Assembly: GCA_039725955.1 (NCBI GenBank)
Contig: CP091034.1
Coordinates: forward strand, 744,001 to 808,000
Direction of reading: 5' to 3'
Length of the DNA: 64,000 nucleotides
From: Sinorhizobium sp. B11
GTDB taxonomy: Bacteria; Pseudomonadota; Alphaproteobacteria; Rhizobiales; Rhizobiaceae
Below the pieces are notes generated by a model. It was not told the origin of the DNA. It saw only the letters and a list, made by a program, of their open reading frames with translations, and searched no databases. Below, one piece after another: positions 48,163-56,949 of this stretch. Position numbers and translations under genes: made by a program. The first letter of the stretch is position 1. Each line of letters begins with the position of its first letter.

Positions 48163-48654
48163 ATGGAATTTGCTCTTGATGCAACTTTCTTCGCCCTTGT
48201 CGGCCTCGTCATCTTCCTGGCCCTGATGGTTTACCTGAAGGTTCCGGGCATGATGGCAAAGTCGCTGGACGACCGTGCCGATCAGATCCGCAACGAGCTG
48301 GCAGAAGCCAAGCGTCTGCGCGAGGAAGCCCAGCACCTGCTCGCCGAATATCAGCGCAAGCGCAAGGAAGCTGAAGCCGAAGCTGCCCACATCGTGGCGG
48401 CTGCCGAGCGCGAAGCCGAAATGCTGACCGCTGAAGCCAAGAAGAAGACGGAAGAATTCGTCGCCAACCGCACGGCTCTTTCCGAGCAGAAGATCAAGCA
48501 GGCCGAAGTCGATGCGATGAAGGCCGTTCGCTCTGCCGCAGTCGATCTCGCCATCGCAGCCGCCGAAGCCGTTATCGGCAAACAGGCCGATGGCAAGGTT
48601 CAGTCCGAACTCTTCGGTCAGGCCGTCGGCGAAGTGAAGACCCGCCTGAACTGA
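48163..48654 (+). CDS. atpF: ATP synthase F0 subunit b
   Basis: 163 residues; one N-terminal membrane helix (FFALVGLVIFLALMVYL) and a long helical arm (RKRKEAEAEAAHIVAAAEREAEMLTAEAKKKTEEF) that pairs with b' as the stator. The start is three bases after the b' stop. This ends the operon; the F1 genes (atpHAGDC) are not in the window, as usual in alphaproteobacteria. Confidence 0.96.
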   Translation: MEFALDATFFALVGLVIFLALMVYLKVPGMMAKSLDDRADQIRNELAEAKRLREEAQHLLAEYQRKRKEAEAEAAHIVAAAEREAEMLTAEAKKKTEEFVANRTALSEQKIKQAEVDAMKAVRSAAVDLAIAAAEAVIGKQADGKVQSELFGQAVGEVKTRLN

Positions 48655-48676
48655 GCCGCAGCTCGATAGAATTGGA

Positions 48677-48703
48677 AAAGCCCCGCTTCGGCGGGGCTTT
48701 TTG
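48677..48703. terminator. Bidirectional terminator between atpF and rnhB
   Basis: AAAAGCCCCGC-TTCG-GCGGGGCTTTT, a perfect stem with a stable UUCG loop, followed by TTGTTTT. It serves atpF and the convergent rnhB. Confidence 0.9.
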
Positions 48704-48796
48704 TTTTATCTGTGTCGGTTGTCTGGCGTGATGCGCATGCCGGCGATGGCGGTCTCGAACTACCGAGCGGTACTGAGATGCGAGTCACGACCGCGG

Positions 48797-49489
48797 CTAC
48801 TCGCCGAGCATCTCGCCGTTCGCTTCAATCTCTACGCCATCCTTGCGCAGCGGCCGGAAGGTCATCCGGTGCAGCGAGCACGGCCCATGCTTCTCGATAC
48901 CGGAGCGATGCTGCGCGGTGCCATATCCCGCATGGGCGGCAAAACCATATTCGGGAAACACAAGATGCGCGCGCGCCATCATCCGGTCGCGCGTCACCTT
49001 CGCCACGATGGACGCGGCGGCGATCGAAACGGATCGGGCGTCGCCCTTCACCACAGCCTGCCCGGGGCAGTCGAGCCCAACTGGCACATCCAGCCCATCC
49101 GTCAGCACATAACTTGCCGGTACGGAAAGGCCGCAGATCGCGCGGCGCATCGCGTCGAGGCTTGCCTTGCGGATATCGGTTTCGTCGATGCGGGTGGAGC
49201 TGGAAGAGGCGATGGAAACCGTGGCGGTCGCAAGAATTTGGACGAACAGCTCCTCGCGCTTCTGCGCCGAAAGCTGTTTGGAATCGTTGAGACCTTCAGG
49301 AATGCGCTTGGGATCGAGGATCACGGCTGCAGCAACGACAGGGCCCGCCAGTGGCCCGCGTCCGGCCTCATCGGCGCCCGCGACGGGCCAGTGGCCGGCC
49401 TTGCGAGCCTTCAGCTCCAGCCGGAAATCCGGCACGAGGGGGACCTCTTCAAAGAGCAGAGGAGAATCGGGTGACGTGCGACGTTTCAT
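48797..49489 (-). CDS. rnhB: Ribonuclease HII
   Basis: 230 residues; degrades RNA in RNA–DNA hybrids and removes single ribonucleotides. Metal ligands: Asp40 and Glu41 in [16 protein letters not shown], plus conserved Asp in LNDSKQL and in the [22 protein letters not shown] segment. The N-terminal ~30 residues are variable. It stands with the radical SAM gene on the minus strand, ~280 bases apart, with repeats between them. Confidence 0.95.
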   Translation of the reverse strand: MKRRTSPDSPLLFEEVPLVPDFRLELKARKAGHWPVAGADEAGRGPLAGPVVAAAVILDPKRIPEGLNDSKQLSAQKREELFVQILATATVSIASSSSTRIDETDIRKASLDAMRRAICGLSVPASYVLTDGLDVPVGLDCPGQAVVKGDARSVSIAAASIVAKVTRDRMMARAHLVFPEYGFAAHAGYGTAQHRSGIEKHGPCSLHRMTFRPLRKDGVEIEANGEMLGE

Positions 49490-49770
49490 GCGGTTGAACC
49501 TCGCACGCCAACCCGATTTCCTGCAAGCCCCCGGATCAGGGCGGCGACGGCCGGGGGCGGTCCGGCAGATGGTGCGGTCAGGGCCATCCGCAGGAATTGC
49601 GCAAGACAGAAGACGCAGGGCAGGTCTTCTTCACGCCTTACGCAAGCTCATCAGCAATTCCAGCAACAGTGCGTCGCAGCTTTACGTCCGGAATTGCGTA
49701 AACAAACAAAGCAATTCCAGCAAAAGTGCATCGGGGTTTTGCGTTTTCGGAATTGCACGAAAATATCAAG
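49490..49770. other. Repeat-rich intergenic region between rnhB and the radical SAM gene
   Basis: Holds two full GCAATTCC repeats and a further GGAATTGCGCAAG fragment near 49601; no gene is supported. Confidence 0.5.
49654..49756. repeat. Two tandem GCAATTCC palindromic repeats, copies C1 and C2
   Basis: C1 (49654–49702) starts GCAATTCCAGCAACAGTGC and ends CGGAATTGCGTAAA; C2 (49711–49756) starts GCAATTCCAGCAAAAGTGC and ends CGGAATTGC. Both carry GCAATTCC/GGAATTGC arms with a GC-rich middle, the clearest members of the family. Confidence 0.75.
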
Positions 49771-50928
49771 TCACAGCAACGAAAGTTGCACGCCGCTTCC
49801 ATTCGGCGGCACGAAGAGATCGTCGCGCAAGGCAAGGCTTCGACGGGTCAATTCCAGCCGCTTCGCCGCCATCTCGAAGCGTCGGGCGATCTGCCACGCG
49901 TAGGGTCCGGCGCCTTTCATGCGCTTGCCGAACTCCGCGTCATAATCCTTGCCCCCACGCATCGAACGTACCAGCGACATGACATGACGGTAGCGGTCAG
50001 GATAGTTCTGCAGCAGCCAGTCGCGGAACAGGGGGCTTACTTCCAATGGCAGCCGCAGCAATACATAACTTGCTTCTTCCGCTCCTGCCGTTTTGGCGGC
50101 ATCGAGAATGCGTTCCAGCTCATGATCGTTGAGCGCGGGGATGATTGGCGCGGCCATCACGGACGTACGCACACCGGCCTCGGAAAGCCCGCGGATCGCC
50201 TCCAGCCTGCGCGTCGGCGTCGAAGCTCGGGGCTCCATCAGGCGCGCAAGCTTGCGGTCGAGCGTCGTGACCGAAATGCCGACGCGCACGATGTTCTTTG
50301 CCGCCATCTCCGTGAGGATATCGAGATCGCGCAGGATCATCGCCGACTTGGTGACGATCGCAACGGGGTGGTTCGCCTTGTTCAGCACTTCGAGGATCTG
50401 CCGCATGATGCGCCATTCCTTTTCGATCGGCTGGTAGGGATCGGTATTGGTGCCGATCGCGATGACGCGGACCTTGTAGCCGGGTTTGGCAAGCTCGCGC
50501 TCCAGGAGCTTCGGTGCGTCCGGCTTGGCGAAGAGCTTGCTTTCGAAATCCAGTCCCGCCGACAGGCCCATATAGGCATGGGTCGGCCGGGCAAAGCAGT
50601 AGATGCAGCCATGCTCGCAGCCTCGATAGGGATTGATCGACCTGTCGAAGGAAAGATCGGGCGACTCGTTGCGGGTAATCGCCGTGCGTGGCTTCTCGAT
50701 TTGGACATCCGTCTTGAAGGGGGGCAGTTCCTCGAGCGTCTGCCAGCCGTCATCGAAGGCCTCGCGCTGTGTCGGCTCGAAGCGGCCGGTGGGGTTCAGC
50801 CCCGCACCGCGGCCGCGTCGCCGGTCGACTTCGACGCGCAGCCCCGAGGCCGCGATCATCGCGTCGGCAATATCTGCCTTATTGGCAGGCGCAAATGCGG
50901 CCTGTCCTGCAAGGGACTGTGGTCTCAT
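49771..50928 (-). CDS. PA0069-family radical SAM protein
   Basis: 385 residues. The radical SAM cluster motif is CEHGCIYC (C-x3-C-x2-C) in NPYRGCEHGCIYCFARP, followed by a partial TIM barrel with VIAIGTNTDPYQPIEK and VTKSAMILRDLDIL. It belongs with PA0069/SplB-like proteins, some annotated as DNA-repair photolyase-like, but the reaction is unknown. GGAG precedes the start. It is divergent from the glycosyltransferase gene; a LexA-type box lies between them. Confidence 0.88.
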   Translation of the reverse strand: MRPQSLAGQAAFAPANKADIADAMIAASGLRVEVDRRRGRGAGLNPTGRFEPTQREAFDDGWQTLEELPPFKTDVQIEKPRTAITRNESPDLSFDRSINPYRGCEHGCIYCFARPTHAYMGLSAGLDFESKLFAKPDAPKLLERELAKPGYKVRVIAIGTNTDPYQPIEKEWRIMRQILEVLNKANHPVAIVTKSAMILRDLDILTEMAAKNIVRVGISVTTLDRKLARLMEPRASTPTRRLEAIRGLSEAGVRTSVMAAPIIPALNDHELERILDAAKTAGAEEASYVLLRLPLEVSPLFRDWLLQNYPDRYRHVMSLVRSMRGGKDYDAEFGKRMKGAGPYAWQIARRFEMAAKRLELTRRSLALRDDLFVPPNGSGVQLSLL

Positions 50929-50999
50929 AGGATTCTCCAGCGGCGAAAAAACGTTCGATTTCGCTCGTTTTGATGATTATATTCCTATCGGCAAAAAGA

Positions 51000-51014
51000 G
51001 AACATTGCAAGAAC
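51000..51014. promoter_or_regulatory. LexA box, alphaproteobacterial type (GAAC-N7-GAAC)
   Basis: GAAC-ATTGCAA-GAAC is an exact copy of the direct-repeat SOS box reported for Rhizobium. It lies 71 bases upstream of the radical SAM gene and 54 bases upstream of the glycosyltransferase gene. Confidence 0.65.
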
Positions 51015-51068
51015 AAAATGAGGAAAGTCGCGCTGGCAAAATTTTGTGCGGCGCTCTATAAACAGGCA

Positions 51069-51587
51069 ATGTTGACTGTTGTTCTTGAATGCCAGGATCA
51101 GGAACCTGAGCTGGCCCAGACCCTATCGGTATTGGTGGCGGGCGCCGTAGAAGGCCTCGTCAGCGACGTGGTCGTGCTTGATCACGGCTCCCGCGATGGC
51201 ACCTCGCGGGTGGCGGACGCTGCCGGCTGCCGGTTCCATTCGCAGTGGGATATCAAGGACATCATCCGATCGGCCCGTGGCGAATGGCTGCTTTTCGTCG
51301 AGCCGGGCGCAAGACCTCAGGCGGGCTGGATCGATGAAGTTTCGGAATATGTCGCCTTGAACAAAGTCCCTGCGCGCTTCACTGCCTCGCGCGGCTATCG
51401 ACGTCCCTTCTTCCAGCGCGTCGGTCGTTCAAGGCCGCCGCTCGAACTCGGCCTGCTCATGCCGAAGAAGCTCGCCATTTCAGCGGCAAAGAGCGGCATG
51501 CGCTTGACCGAATTCGTCAAGGCACAGAAGCCGCGTCAGCTTTCCAGCGAATTGATTCCCTCCTGGGTCGCCCGTGCCGCGCGGTAG
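51069..51587 (+). CDS. Glycosyltransferase family 2-like protein, short
   Basis: 172 residues from the ATG at 51069. A GT-A-like core is visible: TVVLECQDQEPELAQTLSVLV, then VVVLDHGSRDGTSRVADAAGC (DxGSxDGT, the nucleotide-sugar loop) and ARGEWLLFVEPGARP (a DxD-like position is replaced by EPG). The C-terminal acceptor half is short, so activity is uncertain. The gene is divergent from the radical SAM gene and may be under LexA. Confidence 0.8.
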   Translation: MLTVVLECQDQEPELAQTLSVLVAGAVEGLVSDVVVLDHGSRDGTSRVADAAGCRFHSQWDIKDIIRSARGEWLLFVEPGARPQAGWIDEVSEYVALNKVPARFTASRGYRRPFFQRVGRSRPPLELGLLMPKKLAISAAKSGMRLTEFVKAQKPRQLSSELIPSWVARAAR

Positions 51588-51769
51588 CTACGACATTTCC
51601 GCGACATTGCGCAAAAATGGCGCCCAATCGAATTTTGCGCTATAATTAGAGTATGGCGCCGCCGAAGCGCCTCGCTTCGTAACGGATGGCCATGAGATGC
51701 CGGTGAGCGGCAGAGCAGGTCAACGAAAATCTCCTCTTCTGCCGGGCTTCCGGCGAAAGGAGGTGCGTC

Positions 51770-52084
51770 ATGCTACGCAATATGGTCCACGGCCTGCTGG
51801 CCGCCATACTGACGGCATCGCTGATCGCGCATCCGCATCCGGCAGCATCGCAGATGATGCGCAGTTGCGCAGGCCGATCCGAGATCGTCAAATTTCTGGA
51901 CAGCAACTTTGGTGAAAAGCTCACTGCAGTCGGGTTGATCAATCAGAACGCCATTCTCGAGGTCTATGCCGCCGAAAGCGGCACCTGGACGCTCCTCGTC
52001 ACGGATGTTCATGGCATAAGCTGCGTGCTGTTGTCAGGCGACAGCTGGGAAACGATGCCCGCCCTGCCGGGTCTGGCAACATAG
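51770..52084 (+). CDS. Small exported hypothetical protein
   Basis: 104 residues with an excellent ribosome site (AAAGGAGG). A signal peptide (LLAAILTASLIAHPHPAAS) is followed by CAGRSEIVKFLDSNFGEKLTAVGLINQNAILEVYAAESGTWTLLVT and a second Cys near the end, so a disulfide is possible. Similar small periplasmic proteins occur in Rhizobiales, but I know no function. Confidence 0.8.
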   Translation: MLRNMVHGLLAAILTASLIAHPHPAASQMMRSCAGRSEIVKFLDSNFGEKLTAVGLINQNAILEVYAAESGTWTLLVTDVHGISCVLLSGDSWETMPALPGLAT

Positions 52085-52107
52085 AGGACATCGCTGTCGC
52101 AGCCGGT

Positions 52108-52659
52108 CTATTTCGTCGCGCCGCGCTTCAGATGTTCGTCGAGCCGGGGCATGATCTCCACGAAATTGCAGGGCATCTGCCGGTAGTCGAGCTGCGCCTT
52201 CAATATACCGTCCCAGGCATCCTTGCAGGCGCCGGGCGAGCCCGGCAGCACAAAGATGAAGGTGGCGTTGGCAACACCTGCCGTAGCGCGCGACTGGATC
52301 GTCGACGTTCCGATCTTGTCGTAGGAAATCCGGTGGAACACGGCCGAAAATCCATCCATCCGCTTTTCGAAGAGCGGTTCCAGCGCATCGGGCGTCACGT
52401 CACGGCCGGTAAAACCGGTCCCGCCCGTGGTGATGACGACGTCGATTTCCTTGGCTTCCGTCCAGGCACGCACGCGGGCGGTGATCCTCTCGCGGTCGTC
52501 GGGAACGATATCGCGGTCGATCAGCTGATGTCCGGCTTCCGCAATTCGTGCCGCCAGCGTGTCGCCGGATTTGTCATCGGCCGGCGTACGCGTATCCGAA
52601 ACAGTCAGAACCGCTATGCCGAGCGGAATAAAAGGTCGTTTTTCGTCCAGGCCTGCCAT
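52108..52659 (-). CDS. moaB: Molybdenum cofactor biosynthesis protein MoaB
   Basis: 183 residues with the MoaB/MogA fold that adenylylates molybdopterin. Motifs: VLTVSDTRTPADDKSGDTL, VITTGGTGFTGRDVTPDAL and the FVLPGSPGACKDAWDGIL loop. ATG 52659 shares its first base with the ispE stop (TGATG), so both are co-translated; a GTG one codon upstream is an alternative. Confidence 0.94.
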   Translation of the reverse strand: MAGLDEKRPFIPLGIAVLTVSDTRTPADDKSGDTLAARIAEAGHQLIDRDIVPDDRERITARVRAWTEAKEIDVVITTGGTGFTGRDVTPDALEPLFEKRMDGFSAVFHRISYDKIGTSTIQSRATAGVANATFIFVLPGSPGACKDAWDGILKAQLDYRQMPCNFVEIMPRLDEHLKRGATK

Positions 52660-53552
52660 CACGCGCCTCCCGCGAAAGTCTCCGTCGCCTGGAAATACCA
52701 GTCCGGGCGCGCGGCGTGAAGACGCTCGGCGGCACGCAGCGCGGCAACGGGCGTCTCGAAAATGCCGAAGCAGGTCGCACCAGAGCCGGACATGCGGGTG
52801 AAAAGCGCGCCTTCTGCAGCGAGCATGCCAGAAATCTCTGCAATTTCGGGAACCAGCTCCCGCGCCGGCGGCTCAAGATCATTGCGTGTCGCTCGTATGG
52901 CTTCCATCCAGTGCGACGACCTTTTCAGGACCAGGCGAGGATTATTCTTGATGACAAGCCGCCGGAAGATCTCGGGCGTGGAAACGCCTTTCAGCGGATT
53001 GGCGAGCACCACAGCGAAGGAGGGCAGGGCATCGGCCGCCTCTATCTGTTCGCCGATGCCGCGTGCAATCAGCGGCGTGCTTTTCAGGCACATCGGCACG
53101 TCGGCTCCAAGCGTCAGCGCAAGCGCAGCAATGGTTTCTGTCGGAAGCGGCACGTCCCACAGGCGCATAAGTCCGCGCAGAGTCGCTGCTGCATCGGCAG
53201 ACCCGCCACCGATGCCGGAAGCGATCGGCAGGTTCTTCTCCAGATGGATGCGCACAGGCGGAGCACCACCCGCCGCTTCCCGCAGCAGGTCGCGGGCCTT
53301 CAACACCAGATTGGTGCCGGGGTCATCGGCAAGCACGTCGGCGAACTGGCCGGAAAGCGTGAAGTCATCGGCATCGGCTGGGGCAAAACCCAACCGATCG
53401 CCGTGGCGCGTAAATGTCACCAGCATTTCAAGAAGGTGATAGCCGTCGGCCCTCTGGCCCGTCACATGGAGGGCAAGATTGATTTTTGCGCAGGCATCTT
53501 CAGCAACGGCGAAATCGCCGAGCCCGGAAAGCAGCATGCCCGTTTCAGGCAT
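52659..53552 (-). CDS. ispE: 4-diphosphocytidyl-2-C-methyl-D-erythritol kinase
   Basis: 297 residues, a GHMP kinase of the non-mevalonate isoprenoid pathway. It begins ACAKINLALHVTGQRADGYHLLE, has the ATP loop PIASGIGGGSAD at 109–120 and the C-terminal MSGSGATCFGIF motif. The start could be five codons further in. It overlaps moaB and follows the TPR gene by six bases, and a polyprenyl synthase lies nearby, so isoprenoid genes are loosely grouped. Confidence 0.95.
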   Translation of the reverse strand: MPETGMLLSGLGDFAVAEDACAKINLALHVTGQRADGYHLLEMLVTFTRHGDRLGFAPADADDFTLSGQFADVLADDPGTNLVLKARDLLREAAGGAPPVRIHLEKNLPIASGIGGGSADAAATLRGLMRLWDVPLPTETIAALALTLGADVPMCLKSTPLIARGIGEQIEAADALPSFAVVLANPLKGVSTPEIFRRLVIKNNPRLVLKRSSHWMEAIRATRNDLEPPARELVPEIAEISGMLAAEGALFTRMSGSGATCFGIFETPVAALRAAERLHAARPDWYFQATETFAGGA

Positions 53553-53558
53553 GCGGCC

Positions 53559-55391
53559 TCAGGATTTCTTGTCGACCGGCGGCGGCGTCGCCGGCGGCGG
53601 GTCAGGCTGCTTCTTGTCGGCCGCCTTGGCATCATCGTCCTGCGCCGGCAAGCCGTTTGCGACCTTATCCTTGATCTTCGGGATCTGGGCTTCCTCGGGT
53701 TCGGAGGCGAGTGCCCGGTTCCACTGATAGACAGCTTCCAGCTTGCGGCCCACGCGCCAGTAGGCGTCGCCGAGATGGTCGTTGATTGTCGCGTCGCCAG
53801 CCTTGATCTGCGCTGCACGTTCCAATTCGTCGACGGCATCGTTGTAACGGCTGAGGCGGAAATAGGCCCAGCCGAGCGAATCGATGATGTAGCCGTCGTC
53901 AGGACGGAGCTCGACGGCCTTCTTGATCATCTCAAGGCCCTCGTCGAGGTTGCGGTTCATATCGATCCAGGAATAGCCGAGATAGTTCAGAACCTGCGGC
54001 TGGTTCGGGTTGAGGTCGAGCGCCTTGCGGAAGTTAGGTTCCGCCTGGTCCCACTTCTTCAGCCGCTCATAAGCGATGCCACGCTGGAAGAAGACGCTCC
54101 AGTCTGCGCGGCCAGGCAGCGGCCCGATCACCTCGACAGCCTTGTCGTAATTATCGGCCATCGCCTGATAATCCTTGGCGTCGGAAAGCACGCTGCCATA
54201 GGCGAGATAGCTTCTGACATCCTTCGGGTCTGAAGCGATCAGCGCCTGCAGGTGCTTGCGGGCTTCATCCACTTTGCCGCCCTGCGCGAGCGCGAGGCCC
54301 AGCTGCAGTTCGGAAATGCGGCGCATCGGCGAATTCGCCGGCACCTTCTGGTAAAGCGCAATGGCCCGGTCCATCTGTTCCTGCTTTTCGGCAATGCCGC
54401 CGAGCAGAACCAGCGTGTCGGCGCTGTTCGGATCGAGCGCATTGGCCGTCTGCAGATAGAGCGAGACGATATCTTCGGCACCGTCGCGGTTCAGCGCGCC
54501 GCCGACTGAAAACAGCACGCCGGCTGCACCTTCTTCTGCACTCTTGACTTGCTGTTCCTGCTTCTCGCCCTTTTCAATGCTGTCGCGCAGTGCGTTCAGC
54601 GGAGTATAGTTCGGCAGCAGGTTGTCGCCGACCGAGACAGCGTCGAGCGCCTTCTGCTTGTTGCCCTGCGAAGCTTCGAGGCGTGCGAGTGCCATGATGG
54701 CGCGCATGAAGGTGTCGGGCGCAGTTGCGCCGCCTTCCTTGTCCAGTACGGCATCATTGAGATGCTGGCGGGCGGATTTGACGTCGCCGTTGACGATCGC
54801 GATAGCACCCGCATTGTAGTTCTGGAAGATGCGGACCCAATCCGGGCCCTTCATCTTCTCGACCATCGCAAGCCCTTCCTTGCCGCGGCCGGCGCCGACG
54901 CGCGCCCAGGCCAGCAGCAGGTCGTTCATCATGCGGTCGAGATCGTTCGGCCCGTCATATTTCAGGATCGATTCTGCAGATTTGAACTCGCCGCGGCGCA
55001 TCGCATCCATGCCGCGCACGATCGTGGTGATACGCTCGACGGTCGGGTCACCCTTCAGGTCGTTCGCATATTTCACGCCGTCCTTGATGTCGCCGTTCAA
55101 CAGCAGCGAGATCATCAGGCGCTGGCGGATTTCCGGGTTGCCCGGTTCGATCTGCAAGGCTTTCTTGTAGAGCTCGATCGCCGTCGGATAGTCGTGGTCC
55201 ACATCGGCCGTGCGGGCAGCGAGAAACGCGCCCGAGAACGTGGTAACGCTGTCCGGATCGAAGGTCACGGTCTTGCCGGCATCATCCGCCTTGGCCGCGT
55301 CTTCGGCGTTCACGCCGCCGATCCCGCCGAGCGAAAGCACTGCCGCGAGGGCTGCGCTCGAAAGGAGACGGGTGACAAATCTCTGCCGCAT
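53559..55391 (-). CDS. Tetratricopeptide-repeat protein, exported
   Basis: 610 residues. A signal peptide (RFVTRLLSSAALAAVLSLGGIGGVNA) precedes a long series of TPR helices, for example AIELYKKALQIEPGNPEIRQRL, AEPNFRKALDLNPNQPQVLNYLGYSW and YNDAVDELERAAQIKAGDATINDHLGDAYW. The tail is Pro/Lys-rich. It probably acts as a periplasmic scaffold; similar proteins serve in envelope or exopolysaccharide systems, but no partner is evident. ispE follows six bases after the stop. The start at 55391 was chosen because the residues upstream are not signal-like. Confidence 0.88.
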   Translation of the reverse strand: MRQRFVTRLLSSAALAAVLSLGGIGGVNAEDAAKADDAGKTVTFDPDSVTTFSGAFLAARTADVDHDYPTAIELYKKALQIEPGNPEIRQRLMISLLLNGDIKDGVKYANDLKGDPTVERITTIVRGMDAMRRGEFKSAESILKYDGPNDLDRMMNDLLLAWARVGAGRGKEGLAMVEKMKGPDWVRIFQNYNAGAIAIVNGDVKSARQHLNDAVLDKEGGATAPDTFMRAIMALARLEASQGNKQKALDAVSVGDNLLPNYTPLNALRDSIEKGEKQEQQVKSAEEGAAGVLFSVGGALNRDGAEDIVSLYLQTANALDPNSADTLVLLGGIAEKQEQMDRAIALYQKVPANSPMRRISELQLGLALAQGGKVDEARKHLQALIASDPKDVRSYLAYGSVLSDAKDYQAMADNYDKAVEVIGPLPGRADWSVFFQRGIAYERLKKWDQAEPNFRKALDLNPNQPQVLNYLGYSWIDMNRNLDEGLEMIKKAVELRPDDGYIIDSLGWAYFRLSRYNDAVDELERAAQIKAGDATINDHLGDAYWRVGRKLEAVYQWNRALASEPEEAQIPKIKDKVANGLPAQDDDAKAADKKQPDPPPATPPPVDKKS

Positions 55392-55592
55392 TAGAAAACC
55401 TTTCTTCAGGGACGGCCGGAACAACGTGCCGACCGCAAAATCAGTTGCAAACACTGATTCACAACAGGATGGCTTTTTTGAAGCGGCCCTGCAAGAAATT
55501 CAGCCCACGTTCAAGGACGTTTGATTAAAGCCCGCCGCGCCAAAGCGTACGGCGGCCTTGCGGCAAAGTCATGCTTCTCGTCGAGGCACGCC

Positions 55593-56609
55593 TCAGTTCA
55601 CGCGCTCGATGCAGAAATCGATGACTTCTATCAGGGCCGATTTCCAGGGGCTGTCCGGCAGCGGTGCCAGCGCATCCCGTGCGATCGTGCCGTAGTGCAC
55701 GGCCCGCTGGATCGTGTCGTTGAGCGTGCCGTATTTGGTGATCAGGCCAAGCGCCTTTTCCAGATTGGCATCGCTGCTGTTGCCGCCTTCGATGGCATCG
55801 CGCCAGAAGGCGCGCTCGTCTTGCGTGCCGCGGCGATAGGCGAGAATGACCGGAAGCGTGATCTTGCCTTCGCGGAAATCGTCGCCGACATTCTTGCCGA
55901 GATCGGCAGCCTTGCCACCGTAGTCCAGCGCGTCGTCAACCAGCTGGAAAGCGAGGCCGAGATTCATGCCGTAGGATTTCAGCGCGTTGCGGTTGGACTT
56001 ATTGGTCTCGGCAACGATCGGGCCGACTTCGGCGGCAGCCGCAAAGAGGGCTGCCGTCTTGGCGCGAATGACCGAGAGGTAGTCATCCTCGGTCGTTTCC
56101 ATGTTCTTTGCGACCGAAAGCTGCAGCACTTCGCCCTCGGCGATGACGCAGGCAGCCGACGAAAGCACGTCCAGCGCTTCCAGCGAGCCGACTTCGACCA
56201 TCATACGGAAGGCCTGGCCGAGCAGGAAGTCGCCAACGAGAACGCTTGCCTGGTTGCCCCAGATCGTACGCGCGGTCGACTTGCCGCGGCGCAGGTCGCT
56301 TTCGTCCACCACGTCGTCATGCAGCAGCGTTGCCGTATGCATGAACTCGACTGATGTCGCGAGCTTGATGTGATTCTCGCCCCTGTAGCCGAAAAGCGAG
56401 GCTGCAGCGAGCGTCAGCATCGGCCGCAGGCGCTTGCCGCCCGAGGAGATGAGATGGTTCGCCACCTCCGGAATCATCTGGACATCGGAGCCGGCCTTGG
56501 AAAGGATAAGCTGATTCACCCGCTCCATGTCAGCCTTGGTGAGGTCCACCAGCGGCTTGATGGAAGCCAGTTTGTTTTTGTTTTCTTCAAGCGGTATGAC
56601 CACGCCCAA
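55593..56609 (-). CDS. ispB: Polyprenyl (octaprenyl-type) diphosphate synthase
   Basis: 338 residues from a TTG start at 56609 (GVVIPLEENKNKLASIKPL), supported by GGAG nine bases upstream; no ATG fits the family start. The two Asp-rich motifs are LLHDDVVDE (FARM) and LVDDALDYGG (SARM), as in IspB-type long-chain synthases that make ubiquinone side chains. The enzyme lies next to a TPR gene and a divergent DUF2007 gene. Confidence 0.93.
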   Translation of the reverse strand: MGVVIPLEENKNKLASIKPLVDLTKADMERVNQLILSKAGSDVQMIPEVANHLISSGGKRLRPMLTLAAASLFGYRGENHIKLATSVEFMHTATLLHDDVVDESDLRRGKSTARTIWGNQASVLVGDFLLGQAFRMMVEVGSLEALDVLSSAACVIAEGEVLQLSVAKNMETTEDDYLSVIRAKTAALFAAAAEVGPIVAETNKSNRNALKSYGMNLGLAFQLVDDALDYGGKAADLGKNVGDDFREGKITLPVILAYRRGTQDERAFWRDAIEGGNSSDANLEKALGLITKYGTLNDTIQRAVHYGTIARDALAPLPDSPWKSALIEVIDFCIERVN

Positions 56610-56718
56610 CGACCCGGACTCCTGTTCATTCGTTGCCTTTGACAATAGAAAGGGCCGATGGAGGCGGCAAGGGGTGAATTGTCGCTGCCAGCAAATTCGG
56701 AAGGGAAAATAACGGCAA

Positions 56719-56946
56719 ATGCATGAGCTTATCCGCGCAAACGATCCCGTTCTGCTCTCTTTTGCCGAGAGCCTTATGAAGGATGCGGGAATTGCGTGCT
56801 TCATTGCCGATCAGGGAATGAGCGTGCTCGAGGGATCGCTCGGCATGCTGCCGCGCCGCCTCCTGGTTGACGAGACGATGGCCGATCAGGCCAGGCGCAT
56901 CCTCACCGATGCGGGTCTCGGCGGCGAATTGCGCGAGCGGAAGTGA
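56719..56946 (+). CDS. DUF2007 family protein
   Basis: 75 residues starting MHELIRANDPVLLSFAESLMKDAGIACFIADQGMSVLEGS, the DUF2007 pattern (putative signal-transducing protein; PII-like fold). It is three bases before the methyltransferase gene and divergent from ispB. Role unknown. Confidence 0.88.
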   Translation: MHELIRANDPVLLSFAESLMKDAGIACFIADQGMSVLEGSLGMLPRRLLVDETMADQARRILTDAGLGGELRERK

Positions 56947-56949
56947 AAG

